Origin: Rhizobium lentis
GTDB taxonomy: Bacteria; Pseudomonadota; Alphaproteobacteria; Rhizobiales; Rhizobiaceae
NCBI RefSeq assembly: GCF_014200175.1
Contig: NZ_JACHBD010000008.1
Coordinates: 1-64,000, forward strand
DNA length: 64,000 nt
Direction: 5' to 3'
This document shows, piece by piece, positions 55,057-63,769 of this stretch. The first letter of the stretch is position 1; every line of letters starts with the position of its first letter. Below the pieces are notes generated by a model that was not told where the DNA came from, did no database searches, and saw only the letters and a program-made list of their open reading frames with translations. Made by a program: the position numbers and the translations under genes.

Positions 55057-55260
55057 AGTATGTGCCCGTCAATGAATGCCGGACGGCTTTCACGGGAAAG
55101 CGACGTTCGGCCGGAAGGATGCAGATATCTTCGGCAAACCGGCCGGAAAAAGGGCATGCGCCCGCACTATCCGCCGATCGTCCGTTCGGCTGGCCTTAGG
55201 CCATATTCAATCCGGCGCGTCAAGAAAAACCGCGCCTGCAAGGGGCCTGACGACGCTGGG

Positions 55261-55290
55261 AGGGGGCGCGCCGGTTACGACGCGCCCCCT
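55261..55290 (-). terminator. Hairpin after terC
   Basis: AGGGGGCGCG and CGCGCCCCCT form a strong stem just downstream of the terC stop. No T-run follows on the minus strand (TT follows on the plus strand), so it may act mainly as a 3' barrier or a terminator for the opposite strand. Confidence 0.5.
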
Positions 55291-55300
55291 TGCTTCGGTC

Positions 55301-56056
55301 TCAGTGAGCGCCCTCGCGTTTGCGCTTGCGGGCATTGCGCGCGAACATGTTCAGCACCTCGACCAGCGCCGAGAAGGCCATGGCGGCGTAGACGTAGCCC
55401 TTCGGCACGTGGAAGCCCATGCCTTCGGCGATCAGCGTCGTGCCGATCATCAGCAGGAAGGCGAGCGCCAGCATGACGATCGTCGGGTTCCGCTCGATGA
55501 AGTTGGCAAGCGGGGTGGCGGCGACCAGCATGACGGTGACGGCGGCGATGACGGCGATCACCATGATCGGCAGATGCGGCGTCATCCCGACGGCGGTGAT
55601 GATGCTGTCGACGGAGAAGACGAGGTCGAGCAGCAGGATCTGGCCGATCGCCGATGCAAAGCCGGTTGTTGCCGACGTCGCGATGAAATCCTCTTGATGG
55701 TCGATCGGATCGACGCTGTGGTGAATTTCCTTGGTGGCTTTCCACACGAGGAACAGGCCGCCCGCGATCAGGATGAGATCCTTCCAGGAGAAGCCGTGTC
55801 CGAAGGCTTCGAACAGCGGTTCGGTCAGTTGGACGATCCAGGCGACGGTGCCGAGCAGAGCAAGACGCATGATCAGCGCAAGGCCGATGCCGATCTTGCG
55901 GGCCTTTTCCCGGTGTTCGGGCGGCAGTTTGTTGGTCAGAATGGAAATGAAGATCAGGTTGTCGATCCCGAGAACGACTTCCATCACCACCAGCGTGATG
56001 AGCGCCACCCAGGCGGCCGGATCCTGAATGAGCGTCATGATGTCCTGCATCAGCAT
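55301..56056 (-). CDS. terC: TerC-family membrane protein
   Basis: A 251-residue TerC/Alx-type integral membrane protein with seven membrane segments. The metal-site acidic residues are in VVLGIDNLIFISIL and LVFSVDSIITAVGMTPHLPIM. Family members are linked to manganese export and to tellurite or pH stress. A charged C-terminal RNARKRKREGAH tail ends the protein. The gene is monocistronic with a structured leader (56056-56140), in a family where leader-RNA control by manganese or pH is common. Confidence 0.9.
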   Translation of the reverse strand: MLMQDIMTLIQDPAAWVALITLVVMEVVLGIDNLIFISILTNKLPPEHREKARKIGIGLALIMRLALLGTVAWIVQLTEPLFEAFGHGFSWKDLILIAGGLFLVWKATKEIHHSVDPIDHQEDFIATSATTGFASAIGQILLLDLVFSVDSIITAVGMTPHLPIMVIAVIAAVTVMLVAATPLANFIERNPTIVMLALAFLLMIGTTLIAEGMGFHVPKGYVYAAMAFSALVEVLNMFARNARKRKREGAH

Positions 56057-56140
56057 ATACCCCTTTGCGTCACATGAATGAATGACGCGCGCAATGTAAT
56101 GTCGGCGGCCTGCCGCGCAAGCGCCGCAAGGGGGTATACG
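56054..56140 (-). promoter_or_regulatory. Structured terC leader that can mask the ribosome site
   Basis: On the minus strand TATACCCCCTTGCG (56125-56138) can pair with CGCAAAGGGGTATA (56056-56069) at 13 of 14 positions. The outer bases extend the stem by one G-U and one C-G pair. The downstream arm contains the AAGGGG ribosome site directly before the ATG. Between the arms GCGGC-AG-GCCGC and GCGTCA/TGACGC can form further stems, and the last one overlaps the long stem and so competes with it. This is a candidate on/off RNA element. The known yybP-ykoY consensus is not evident. Confidence 0.5.
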
Positions 56141-56163
56141 AAACCGATGTGAATTTTATTCCT

Positions 56164-56279
56164 CAGAACAGGATGATTTAAGGCCGGGTGGGCCTTAAAT
56201 TCGAATCCTGTCCTAAATTGAAGAGTTAGACCATGATATCGTCCGAAAACCGCTCACGATTTTCGACATCATGCTCTGA
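56164..56279. repeat. Rhizobial intergenic mosaic repeat, full-length copy
   Basis: Part one runs from CAGAACAGGAT and pairs ATTTAAGGCC with GGCCTTAAAT inside and ACAGGAT with ATCCTGT outside. Part two pairs ATGAT and CGAAAA around CCGCTCACG with the complementary TTTTCG and ATCAT, ending CATGCTCTGA. The ends match the shortened copy at 2451-2507. The right end reaches 11 bases into the AraC-type gene and provides its stop codon. Confidence 0.75.
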
Positions 56280-57108
56280 TTGGCAACCAGATTTCGGTGA
56301 CGCCCATGCCGGTATAGGGGTCGAAGCGCTCGTCATAGCGTTCGAACATATCGGGTGTGGCGCCGTGCTCGAAGCCGGAAGTCGGCCACCATGTGCCGAA
56401 AATCCGGTTCATCGTCGCAGGAATGCCGGAGACATGGCCGCGATGGGTGAAGACCACGTAACGCTGGCCTGGAAGCTTGAGCGTGGTAAAATCCGCCGGT
56501 AGATCGCTGACGTCGGAGACTTCGGCCGCGGCCATATAACGGAATTTCTCCGCTTCGCCGTCGATATGGGTGCAGACGCCGTAGGCGACATTACCCTTCT
56601 GGCCTGATATGTGGCCGAAATGGGCATTGAACTTCTGCCAGAGAGACGGGATGGCGGCATTGCCGCCGTAGGGATAGGTCTCCTGCAAGCCGGCAAGGAG
56701 CATCGGCTGCAGCGTTTCGAAGCGGGGCGGTTCAAGGTCGTTGAGGTGAGTGGGGTCCATTCTGATCGGCTCCAGCAAGACAAGGTTACGGGCGTGCCCC
56801 TGTCTGCGCACTGCATCCGGCGTCATGCCGAACTGGTCGCGAAAGGCACGGGTGAAAGCTTCGTGGGATCCGTAGCCCGCGCAAAGCGCAACTTCGAGGA
56901 TGGTGGATGAGCCGCTGACCAACGCGGGTACGGCGCGGCTGAGGCGCCGCCCCCTGATATAGCCGCTGATCGAGTGGCCGGTGACCAGCCCGAAGACGCG
57001 CGACAGATGGTAGCGCGACAATCCGGCTGCTTCCGATATCTCTTCCAGCGATATGTCGCTTTCGAAATGGCTCTCTATGAACCAGATCGCCCGTGCGATG
57101 GCGCTCAT
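56269..57108 (-). CDS. AraC-family regulator with GyrI-like effector domain
   Basis: A 279-residue protein from ATG 57108, because the GTG 57114 lies on the GGGGAG ribosome site. Two HTHs (about 1-100) have FESDISLEEISEAAGLSRYHLSRVFG in steps and the second helix pair SHEAFTRAFRDQFGMTP. The C-terminal GyrI/BTAD-like drug-binding domain (about 120-279) has FTTLKLPGQRYVVFTHRGHVSGIP, as in Rob and BmrR. It may sense cationic drugs and affect the neighbouring tetR-emrAB efflux genes. Its last two codons and stop are in the repeat. Confidence 0.87.
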   Translation of the reverse strand: MSAIARAIWFIESHFESDISLEEISEAAGLSRYHLSRVFGLVTGHSISGYIRGRRLSRAVPALVSGSSTILEVALCAGYGSHEAFTRAFRDQFGMTPDAVRRQGHARNLVLLEPIRMDPTHLNDLEPPRFETLQPMLLAGLQETYPYGGNAAIPSLWQKFNAHFGHISGQKGNVAYGVCTHIDGEAEKFRYMAAAEVSDVSDLPADFTTLKLPGQRYVVFTHRGHVSGIPATMNRIFGTWWPTSGFEHGATPDMFERYDERFDPYTGMGVTEIWLPIRA

Positions 57109-57215
57109 TTTCACTCCCCGCGGTTGCGGCTTCTTCCTTAGAGAAAAGTCGAAAGCGGGGTTTGATCGTTCTTGCGGAGTTTTGGCCGATGCAAGCGAGC
57201 AGTCAAGAAAGCGTA

Positions 57216-57896
57216 TCAGGCGGTGTGGTGCCGGCGCGCGCCATAGGCCGCCATGAAGACCTTGATCGCACCGCGGATGACGCGGTCGATTTCTTCGCGG
57301 CTCGGCGGCTCCTCCATGCTGCCGAACAGACGCAGCTTGAAGAAACTGCCGCTGGCAAGATCGAGAAACTGACCGGCGGCCAGATCGATGTCGTCGATGA
57401 CAAGCGTACCTTCCGCGACGTGCCGTTCCAGGAAGTCGCGCATGATAGTGCGCAGATTGACCGGCCCCTTGAAGAAGCGCTGACAGAGCACCGGCATGCG
57501 GTCGCGGACGCCAAGCACGGTGCGCATCGCAGTGATGACCTTTTCATCGGTCATATGGGTGACGAAGTTGATCCCGAATTCGTACAGGCCGGCTTCGGGA
57601 TCGTCATGTTCGGCAAGCGCGGTGCGCACGGCCGCCACGAAAGCGGCGCGCTCGGCTTCGATCATCGCCGAAAATAGTTCTTCCTTGTTGGTGAAATAGA
57701 CGTAGAGCGTTCCCTTGGAGACGCCGGCCTCACGCGTCACGTCGTTCATGCTGGCAGCGTCGAAACCCATCTTCATGAAGACACGTTTGGCACCGGCGAG
57801 GATCTGCTGGCGCTTTGTCGGATCTTCGCCCGCAGCAAATCGGCCTCCGCTAACGGGAGGGCTGAAGACGGCAGCGTTGTCGGGTTTCAGCGTCAT
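57216..57896 (-). CDS. TetR-family repressor of the emrAB-like operon
   Basis: A 226-residue regulator. The first 25 residues are a variable leader, then comes the HTH with ILAGAKRVFMKMGFDAASMNDVTREAGVSKGTLYVYFTNKEELF in steps (about 30-75), and a ligand domain. GGAG precedes the start weakly. It is divergent from the HlyD and DHA2 genes over a 151-base gap holding two inverted repeats, so repression of the pump and autoregulation are expected. Confidence 0.88.
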   Translation of the reverse strand: MTLKPDNAAVFSPPVSGGRFAAGEDPTKRQQILAGAKRVFMKMGFDAASMNDVTREAGVSKGTLYVYFTNKEELFSAMIEAERAAFVAAVRTALAEHDDPEAGLYEFGINFVTHMTDEKVITAMRTVLGVRDRMPVLCQRFFKGPVNLRTIMRDFLERHVAEGTLVIDDIDLAAGQFLDLASGSFFKLRLFGSMEEPPSREEIDRVIRGAIKVFMAAYGARRHHTA

Positions 57897-57942
57897 TTCT
57901 CCTTAACCGTGTTCACGGTTTCGTATTTTCCTTAAAGAAATC

Positions 57943-58015
57943 GAACCGATTGGTTCTATACACCTTGATATGACGGTAAAACAGGTTTATGTCAACTGAA
58001 CCGAACCGTTCAGTT
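57943..58015. promoter_or_regulatory. Two GAACC/AACTGAAC inverted repeats between tetR and emrA
   Basis: GAACC-GATT-GGTTC lies at 57943-57956. AACTGAAC and GTTCAGTT (57994-58015) are perfect 8-base arms around CGAACC. Both are in the divergent gap and both contain GAAC half-sites. They are likely TetR operators for the two promoters. Confidence 0.7.
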
Positions 58016-58047
58016 CGATTATTTACTCCAAGATCGGTAGTGCCCCC

Positions 58048-59262
58048 ATGTCGAGCAACCAGAAAAGCAACGTCGCGCGTATCGTCAGCGAAAAGGCCGA
58101 AGCCGAAGAGGTCAAGACCGAGGTCGCGGCTGTTGTGGAGGCTCCGACGGCGGAAGCCCTGGAAAAGCCGTCCGCCCCCGCGCAGTCGGCGCCGGCTCCG
58201 GTAGCAGCACCCGCGGCTGCGAAGAAGCGCCGCAGTCCGGTGCTGCCGATCGTCGTGCTCGCTCTTCTGGCGGGCGGCGGCTGGTATGGTTATGAATGGT
58301 GGACGAACGGCCGCTTCATGGTGTCGACCGACGACGCCTATATCGAGGGCGATATCGCAACGATTTCGCCGAAGGTCACGGGCTACGTCGCGAAGGTGAA
58401 TGTGGTCGCCAACCAGGAAGTCAAAGCGGGCGACGTGCTTGCCACGCTTGATAACGGCGATTATCAGAACGCCCTCGATCAGGCGCAGGCCCAGATCGCC
58501 ACCGAACAGCTTTCACTGCAGCGTATCGACGCGCAGATCGAAGGCGCCAATGCAAGCCTTGCGCAGGCGCGGGCGCAAAAGGTGGCACTCGAAGCGGCCG
58601 TTCGTGGTGCCGAAATCACCCAGAAACGCCAGAGCGAGCTCCAGGCGAAGTCGGTTGGCACCGCTGCCGATCTCGACAACGCCAATATCGCGCTCGACCA
58701 GGCCAAAGCCAATCTTGCCGGCGGCGACGCCAACATCGCCGCCGCGCAGGCCAATATCACCATTCTTCAGGCGCAGCGCAAGGAAGCCGAAGGCTCGGTC
58801 CGGGCGCTGGAAATCTCGCGCGACAAGGCCGCCCGCGACCTCTCCTTCACCGTGCTCAAGGCGCCTTACGACGGCATTGTCGGCAATCGCTCGGTCCAGG
58901 AAGGCGATCTCGTCTCGCCCGGCCAGCGGCTGATGGCGCTCGTTCCGGTGCATGAGCTCTATATCGACGCCAACTTCAAGGAAACGCAGATCCAGCATCT
59001 CGTTGCCGGCTCGAAGGTCAACGTCCATGTCGACGCCTATGACGACCATCCGATCGTCGGCACCGTCGAATCGATCTCGCCGGCGTCCGGCTCGGTTTTC
59101 TCGCTGCTGCCGCCGGAAAATGCGACGGGCAACTTCACCAAGGTGATCCAGCGCGTGCCGGTGCGCATCGCGCTGCCGCAGGAGGCGCTCGACAGCGGGC
59201 GTCTGCGCGCGGGCCTCAGCGTCGTCGTCGACGTCGACACCCGTACGGCGCCGAGCAAGTAG
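58048..59262 (+). CDS. emrA: HlyD-family efflux adaptor (EmrA-like)
   Basis: A 404-residue membrane-fusion protein. A cytoplasmic Ala/Pro/Glu-rich N-terminus is followed by one membrane helix (VLPIVVLALLAGGGWYGYEWW, about 65-87). Next come a biotinyl-lipoyl half with ISPKVTGYVAKVNVVANQEVKAGD, a long Ala/Gln coiled coil (about 140-260) and the second lipoyl half VLKAPYDGIVGNRSVQEGD. It spans the periplasm to an outer-membrane channel. It is 24 bases before the DHA2 pump, the EmrAB layout. Confidence 0.92.
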   Translation: MSSNQKSNVARIVSEKAEAEEVKTEVAAVVEAPTAEALEKPSAPAQSAPAPVAAPAAAKKRRSPVLPIVVLALLAGGGWYGYEWWTNGRFMVSTDDAYIEGDIATISPKVTGYVAKVNVVANQEVKAGDVLATLDNGDYQNALDQAQAQIATEQLSLQRIDAQIEGANASLAQARAQKVALEAAVRGAEITQKRQSELQAKSVGTAADLDNANIALDQAKANLAGGDANIAAAQANITILQAQRKEAEGSVRALEISRDKAARDLSFTVLKAPYDGIVGNRSVQEGDLVSPGQRLMALVPVHELYIDANFKETQIQHLVAGSKVNVHVDAYDDHPIVGTVESISPASGSVFSLLPPENATGNFTKVIQRVPVRIALPQEALDSGRLRAGLSVVVDVDTRTAPSK

Positions 59263-59286
59263 CCTCAATAAGGCGGAGGTGGTCCG

Positions 59287-60885
59287 ATGGCCGGAAGCGC
59301 GACAGCAACGACGGGCACGATTCCGGCGTTACCTGACCATGCCGCGGATCGCATGGATCCGAGGAAGCTCATTGCCTTCTTCGCGATGGTGCTCGGCATG
59401 TTCATGTCGATCCTCGACATCCAGATCGTCTCGGCCTCGCTTGCGGAAATCCAGGCCGGCCTTTCGGCGGGCTCTGACGAGATCGGCTGGGTGCAGACGG
59501 CCTATCTGATCGCCGAAGTGATCATGATCCCGCTTTCGGGCACGCTGGCACGCATCATCTCGACGCGTTATCTCTTCGCGATTTCGGCGGCCGGTTTCAC
59601 CATGGCGAGCGCGCTTGCGGCGACGGCGACGAATATCGACCAGATGATCGTCTACCGCGCCATCCAGGGCTTCATCGGTGGCGGCATGATCCCGTCGGTG
59701 TTTGCGGCCGCCTTCACCATCTTCCCGCCGTCGAAGCGCAGCATCGTCTCGCCGATCATCGGACTGATCGCGACGCTGGCACCGACCATCGGCCCGACCG
59801 TCGGCGGCTATCTCAGCCACGCCTTCTCCTGGCACTGGCTATTCCTGGTCAATATCGTTCCCGGCATCATCGTCACGCTGGTCACCTGGAACTTCATCGA
59901 TTTCGACAAGCCGGAGCTGTCGCTCTTCAAAAAGTTCGACTGGTGGGGATTGATCTCGATGGGCATCTTCCTCGGCACGCTGGAATATGTGCTCGAAGAG
60001 GGCAATTCGAACGATTGGTTCAACGACAGTTCGATCGCGATTGCCGCCGTCGCCTCGGGTGCCGCGGCTATCGTCTTCTTCTACCGCGCCTTCTCGGTGG
60101 AGTTTCCCGTCGTCGATCTCAAGGCCTTTGCGAACAGGAATTTCTCCTTCGGCTCGGTCTTCTCCTTCGTCATGGGCATTGGCCTCTATGGCCTCACCTA
60201 CATCTACCCGGTCTATCTCGGCCGCATCCGGGGCTATGATTCACTGATGATCGGCGAGACAATGTTCGTCTCGGGGCTTGCGATGTTCTTCACGGCGCCG
60301 ATCGCCGGCCGGCTGTCGACCAAGATGGACCTGCGCCTGATGATGGTGATCGGCTTCATCAGCTTCGCTGCCGGCACCTACATCATGGTTCATCTGACGG
60401 CTGATTGGGATTTCTACGAGCTCTTCATCCCGCAGGTTCTGCGTGGCTTCGGGCTGATGATGTGCATGGTGCCGATCAACAACATCGCCCTCGGCACAAT
60501 GCCGCCCTCTCGCATCCGCGGTGCGTCAGGCCTGTTCAACCTGACCAGGAACCTCGGCGGCGCGGTCGGCCTTGCCGTCATCAATACCGTGCTGACCAAC
60601 CGGCAGGACGTGCACTATGAGCGGCTGCGGGAGAATATGGACTGGGGCAATCCGGCGGCGATCGACCAGATGAACAACATGGCCGCCAATTTCAACAGCT
60701 ACGGCATGGATGGCGCCTCGGTTGCGATCAAGCAGATGGTCGGGCTTGCCACCAAACAGGCGGTCATCCTGTCCTTCAGCGATGTCTTCCTGATCCTGAC
60801 CGCGCTTTTCGTCGCGATGATCCTTGGAGTCGCGATGATCCAGAAACCCGCGCCGCAAGGCGGGGGAGGCGGTGGCGGCCACTGA
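59287..60885 (+). CDS. emrB: DHA2-family MFS drug exporter (EmrB-like)
   Basis: A 532-residue major-facilitator protein with 14 membrane segments. The DHA2 marks are LDIQIVSASLAEIQAG in helix 1, QTAYLIAEVIMIPLSG after it, and the antiporter motif C region in GLIATLAPTIGPTVGGYL. It expels lipophilic drugs by proton exchange together with the EmrA adaptor. The C-terminus is a Gly-rich GGGGGGGH tail. A terminator follows within 25 bases. Control by the divergent TetR is likely. Confidence 0.92.
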   Translation: MAGSATATTGTIPALPDHAADRMDPRKLIAFFAMVLGMFMSILDIQIVSASLAEIQAGLSAGSDEIGWVQTAYLIAEVIMIPLSGTLARIISTRYLFAISAAGFTMASALAATATNIDQMIVYRAIQGFIGGGMIPSVFAAAFTIFPPSKRSIVSPIIGLIATLAPTIGPTVGGYLSHAFSWHWLFLVNIVPGIIVTLVTWNFIDFDKPELSLFKKFDWWGLISMGIFLGTLEYVLEEGNSNDWFNDSSIAIAAVASGAAAIVFFYRAFSVEFPVVDLKAFANRNFSFGSVFSFVMGIGLYGLTYIYPVYLGRIRGYDSLMIGETMFVSGLAMFFTAPIAGRLSTKMDLRLMMVIGFISFAAGTYIMVHLTADWDFYELFIPQVLRGFGLMMCMVPINNIALGTMPPSRIRGASGLFNLTRNLGGAVGLAVINTVLTNRQDVHYERLRENMDWGNPAAIDQMNNMAANFNSYGMDGASVAIKQMVGLATKQAVILSFSDVFLILTALFVAMILGVAMIQKPAPQGGGGGGGH

Positions 60886-60906
60886 CCTCCGGCCTGCCGC
60901 CCCATG

Positions 60907-60933
60907 AAAAGGTCCTCTCCGGAGGGCCTTTTT
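60907..60933 (+). terminator. Rho-independent terminator of emrAB
   Basis: AAAAGGTCCTC and GAGGGCCTTTTT pair over 11 bp with one G-U pair and a TCCG loop, ending in a T-run. Confidence 0.85.
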
Positions 60934-61040
60934 GTTTCCAGTTTTCCGGCCTCTATGCGATCAGCCAATAATCGTCCTGCTGAGCGGCTCCCGGCCGGCG
61001 GCGACGCGGGAAACGTGATGGGCGAATCACCCGCTCGATT

Positions 61041-61062
61041 TTTTGATTTACGTACATCAAAA
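61041..61062. promoter_or_regulatory. LacI-type operator upstream of xylR
   Basis: TTTTGAT and ATCAAAA are perfect 7-base arms around TTACGTAC, giving a near-symmetric TGATTTACGTACATCA core centred on CG as LacI-family sites are. It is 30 bases before the regulator start, which suggests autoregulation and control of xylB-xylA through the same transcript. Confidence 0.65.
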
Positions 61063-61092
61063 TTGGCGTTAATGGTCTCGTCAGGAGGAATG

Positions 61093-62118
61093 ATGAGGCC
61101 AACAGTTCACGATATCGCTGCCGCTGCCGGGGTGAGTCTTGCGACCGTCGACCGGGTTCTCAACCGGCGTCCGGGCGTGCGCCACGTCACGCGGGAAAAG
61201 GTCGAGACTGCGATCCGCGAGCTCGGTTATATCAGAGACGTGGCTGCGGCCAATCTCGCCAAGGGCCGCACCTATCCGCTGGTGTTCATCCTGCCGGCCA
61301 GCGACAATTCCTTCATGCACGGGCTTAATGGGGAAATACGGCAAGCGATCCTGCGTTCAGCTGCCGAGCGCACCGATATTTGCACCATCGAGGTGCCGGC
61401 CTTCGATCCGGCGGCTCTCGTTGCTGTGCTCGAAGAGCTCTCTCAAGGAAAACCTTGCGGGGTTGCCATGGTCGCCACTGATGCACCTGAGGTGCGCGCC
61501 ACTGTCGACAGGCTGGTGCATGCGGGCTTTCCCATCGTCACGCTGGTGTCCGACCTCACGGGCTCCCTGCGCCACCATTATGCCGGCGTCGACAATATCG
61601 CGGCCGGCCGCACGGCCGCCCGTCTGCTCGGCCGCTTTCTCGGGCCGCGAAAGGGCGAGATCGCCGTGCTCGCCGGGTCCATGCTGGTGCGTGACCATCG
61701 CGAGCGGCTGGAGGGCTTCACCGCGGTCATGGCCGAGGAGTTTCCCGATCTGGCAATCCTGCCGGTACTCGAAGGCCGTGACGATCCGGAGATCGCCCAT
61801 ATGCTCGTCGCCGACGCGCTTGCCAGGAATGCCGGCATTGTCGGCGTCTACAGCCTCGGCGCCGGCAATCGCGGCCTCATCCGGGCGCTGAAGGAAAAGG
61901 CCGTCGACCGGACGCTGACCGTCATCGCCCATGAACTGACCACCCACACGCGGGCGGCGCTTATCGACAATACGATCGATGCGATTCTCAATCAGGACGC
62001 CGGCCATGAAGTGCGTAGCGCCATCCGCGTCTTGAAAGCCAAAGCGGACGGGCTGCCAATGATCGACGCTCAGGAGCGCATCCGTCTCGATATATTCCTG
62101 AAAGACAATCTGCCGTAA
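61093..62118 (+). CDS. xylR: LacI-family transcriptional regulator (xylose type)
   Basis: A 341-residue LacI/GalR-type regulator. The HTH is RPTVHDIAAAAGVSLATVDRVLNRRPGVRHVT in steps (2-33), with the hinge helix near 50 (AAANLAKG). The sugar-binding core (about 60-335) has GVDNIAAGRTAARLLGRFLG. AGGAGGAATG lies before two ATGs, and the second (61093) has better spacing. It is 18 bases ahead of xylB, so xylose is the likely inducer. I recall this LacI-type arrangement in rhizobia, as distinct from the ROK-type XylR of Bacillus. Confidence 0.85.
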   Translation: MRPTVHDIAAAAGVSLATVDRVLNRRPGVRHVTREKVETAIRELGYIRDVAAANLAKGRTYPLVFILPASDNSFMHGLNGEIRQAILRSAAERTDICTIEVPAFDPAALVAVLEELSQGKPCGVAMVATDAPEVRATVDRLVHAGFPIVTLVSDLTGSLRHHYAGVDNIAAGRTAARLLGRFLGPRKGEIAVLAGSMLVRDHRERLEGFTAVMAEEFPDLAILPVLEGRDDPEIAHMLVADALARNAGIVGVYSLGAGNRGLIRALKEKAVDRTLTVIAHELTTHTRAALIDNTIDAILNQDAGHEVRSAIRVLKAKADGLPMIDAQERIRLDIFLKDNLP

Positions 62119-62136
62119 CGGCAAAGGAGCAACCCC

Positions 62137-63591
62137 ATGTATCTCGGTCTCGATCTCGGAACCTCCGGCGTCAAGGCGATGCTGATCGACGGCGATCAGA
62201 CGATCGTCGGCTCGGCCAACGGTTCGCTCGACGTTTCGCGCCCGCATTCGGGCTGGTCGGAACAGGATCCGGCCCACTGGGTGCGCGCCGCGCAAGAGGC
62301 TGTCGCCGGCCTCAAGGCAAAACATCCGAAAGAACTCGCGGCGGTCAGGGGTATCGGCCTGTCCGGACAGATGCACGGCGCCACGCTGATCGACGCCGCC
62401 GACAAGGTGCTGCGCCCCTGCATTCTCTGGAACGACACGCGCAGTCATGTCGAGGCCGCGGCCCTGGATGCCGATCCGCGCTTTCGCGCGCTCACCGGCA
62501 ATATCGTTTTCCCCGGCTTCACGGCGCCGAAGCTCGCGTGGGTCAGGAAGCATGAGCCGGACATTTTCGCGAAGATCGCTAAGGTGCTGCTGCCGAAGGA
62601 CTATCTACGTCTGTGGCTGACTGGCGAGTATATTTCCGAAATGTCGGATTCGGCCGGCACCTCCTGGCTCGACACCGGCAAGCGCGCCTGGTCGTCCGAT
62701 CTGCTCGCCGCCACTCAACTTTCCGAGGAGCAGATGCCGAGGCTTGTCGAAGGCACGGCACCGGCCGGCAGACTACGCTCCGAACTCGCGGCACAGTGGG
62801 GCATATCGGGCAATGTCGTCGTTGCCGGCGGCGCGGGCGACAATGCCGCATCGGCCTGCGGCATGGGGACCGTCAGCGATGGCGCCGCCTTCGTCTCGCT
62901 CGGCACCTCCGGCGTGCTTTTTGCCGCCAACGGCTCCTATCTGCCGAAGCCGGAAAGCGCCGTGCATGCCTTCTGCCACGCGCTGCCGAATACCTGGCAC
63001 CAGATGGGTGTCATCCTGTCGGCGACCGATGCGCTCAACTGGCATTCCGACGTGACCGGCAAGTCGGCCGCCGATCTCACCGGCGAACTCGGCGAGACGC
63101 TGAAGGCGCCGACCGGCGTCACCTTCCTGCCCTATCTCTCCGGTGAGCGTACGCCGCACAATGATGCCGTCATCCGCGGCGCCTTCATCGGGCTGGAACA
63201 TGAAAGCAGCCGCGCCGTGCTCACTCAGGCCGTGCTCGAAGGTGTCGCCTTCGCCATCCGCGACAATCTCGAAGCGCTGCGGTCGGCCGGCACCGGCATC
63301 TCCCGTGTCACGGCGATCGGCGGCGGTTCGCGCTCGCGCTACTGGCTGGCGTCGATCGCCACTGCCCTCGGCGTTCCGGTCGACCTGCCCGCCGACGGCG
63401 ATTTCGGCGCGGCCTTCGGCGCTGCTCGCCTCGGTCTGATCGCGGCAACGGGTGCCGATCCGATTTCCGTCTGCACGCCGCCGGTGACATCAGGCACGAT
63501 CGAACCGGTGTCGGCGCTGAGCAGCGCTTACGAGGATGCCTATACGCGTTACCGGGCAATTTATCCGGCGATCAAATCGCTGGCGCATTGA
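62137..63591 (+). CDS. xylB: Xylulokinase
   Basis: A 484-residue FGGY kinase that phosphorylates D-xylulose. The N-terminal phosphate-binding YLGLDLGTSGVKAMLID, the substrate-side GIGLSGQMHGATLID and CILWNDTRSHVEAAAL, and the SLGTSGVLFAANG and GGGSRSRYWLASIATALG blocks are the XylB pattern. It is followed by xylA across a 178-base gap that contains a palindromic repeat. The product enters the pentose-phosphate pathway, which also uses the tal product at 41649. Confidence 0.95.
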   Translation: MYLGLDLGTSGVKAMLIDGDQTIVGSANGSLDVSRPHSGWSEQDPAHWVRAAQEAVAGLKAKHPKELAAVRGIGLSGQMHGATLIDAADKVLRPCILWNDTRSHVEAAALDADPRFRALTGNIVFPGFTAPKLAWVRKHEPDIFAKIAKVLLPKDYLRLWLTGEYISEMSDSAGTSWLDTGKRAWSSDLLAATQLSEEQMPRLVEGTAPAGRLRSELAAQWGISGNVVVAGGAGDNAASACGMGTVSDGAAFVSLGTSGVLFAANGSYLPKPESAVHAFCHALPNTWHQMGVILSATDALNWHSDVTGKSAADLTGELGETLKAPTGVTFLPYLSGERTPHNDAVIRGAFIGLEHESSRAVLTQAVLEGVAFAIRDNLEALRSAGTGISRVTAIGGGSRSRYWLASIATALGVPVDLPADGDFGAAFGAARLGLIAATGADPISVCTPPVTSGTIEPVSALSSAYEDAYTRYRAIYPAIKSLAH

Positions 63592-63601
63592 AACTGGAGC
63601 C

Positions 63602-63722
63602 AGCGGCCCCCTCATTCGTCTGCCGGCACCTTCTCCCCGCTGGGGAGAAGAGATTCGCGGCGGCGCCTCTTTCCCTTCTCCCCTGGGGGAGAAGGTGGCC
63701 CGAAGGGTCGGATGAGAGGCCA
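63602..63722. repeat. RIME-like palindromic repeat, copy 2
   Basis: GGCCCCCTCATTCG at the left and CGGATGAGAGGC at the right flank two stems, CTTCTCCCC/GGGGAGAAG and CCTTCTCCCC/GGGGGAGAAGG. It is the same unit as at 4497-4617 and lies in the xylB-xylA transcript. Confidence 0.8.
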
Positions 63723-63769
63723 GACGGCACAAACGACAAGACTGAACTACGAACCCAAGGAGACCTGAC

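Noticed and set aside
56054..56140. Classical yybP-ykoY manganese riboswitch upstream of terC
   Set aside because: The conserved paired loops of that class were not seen. Only a structured leader of unknown type is claimed.
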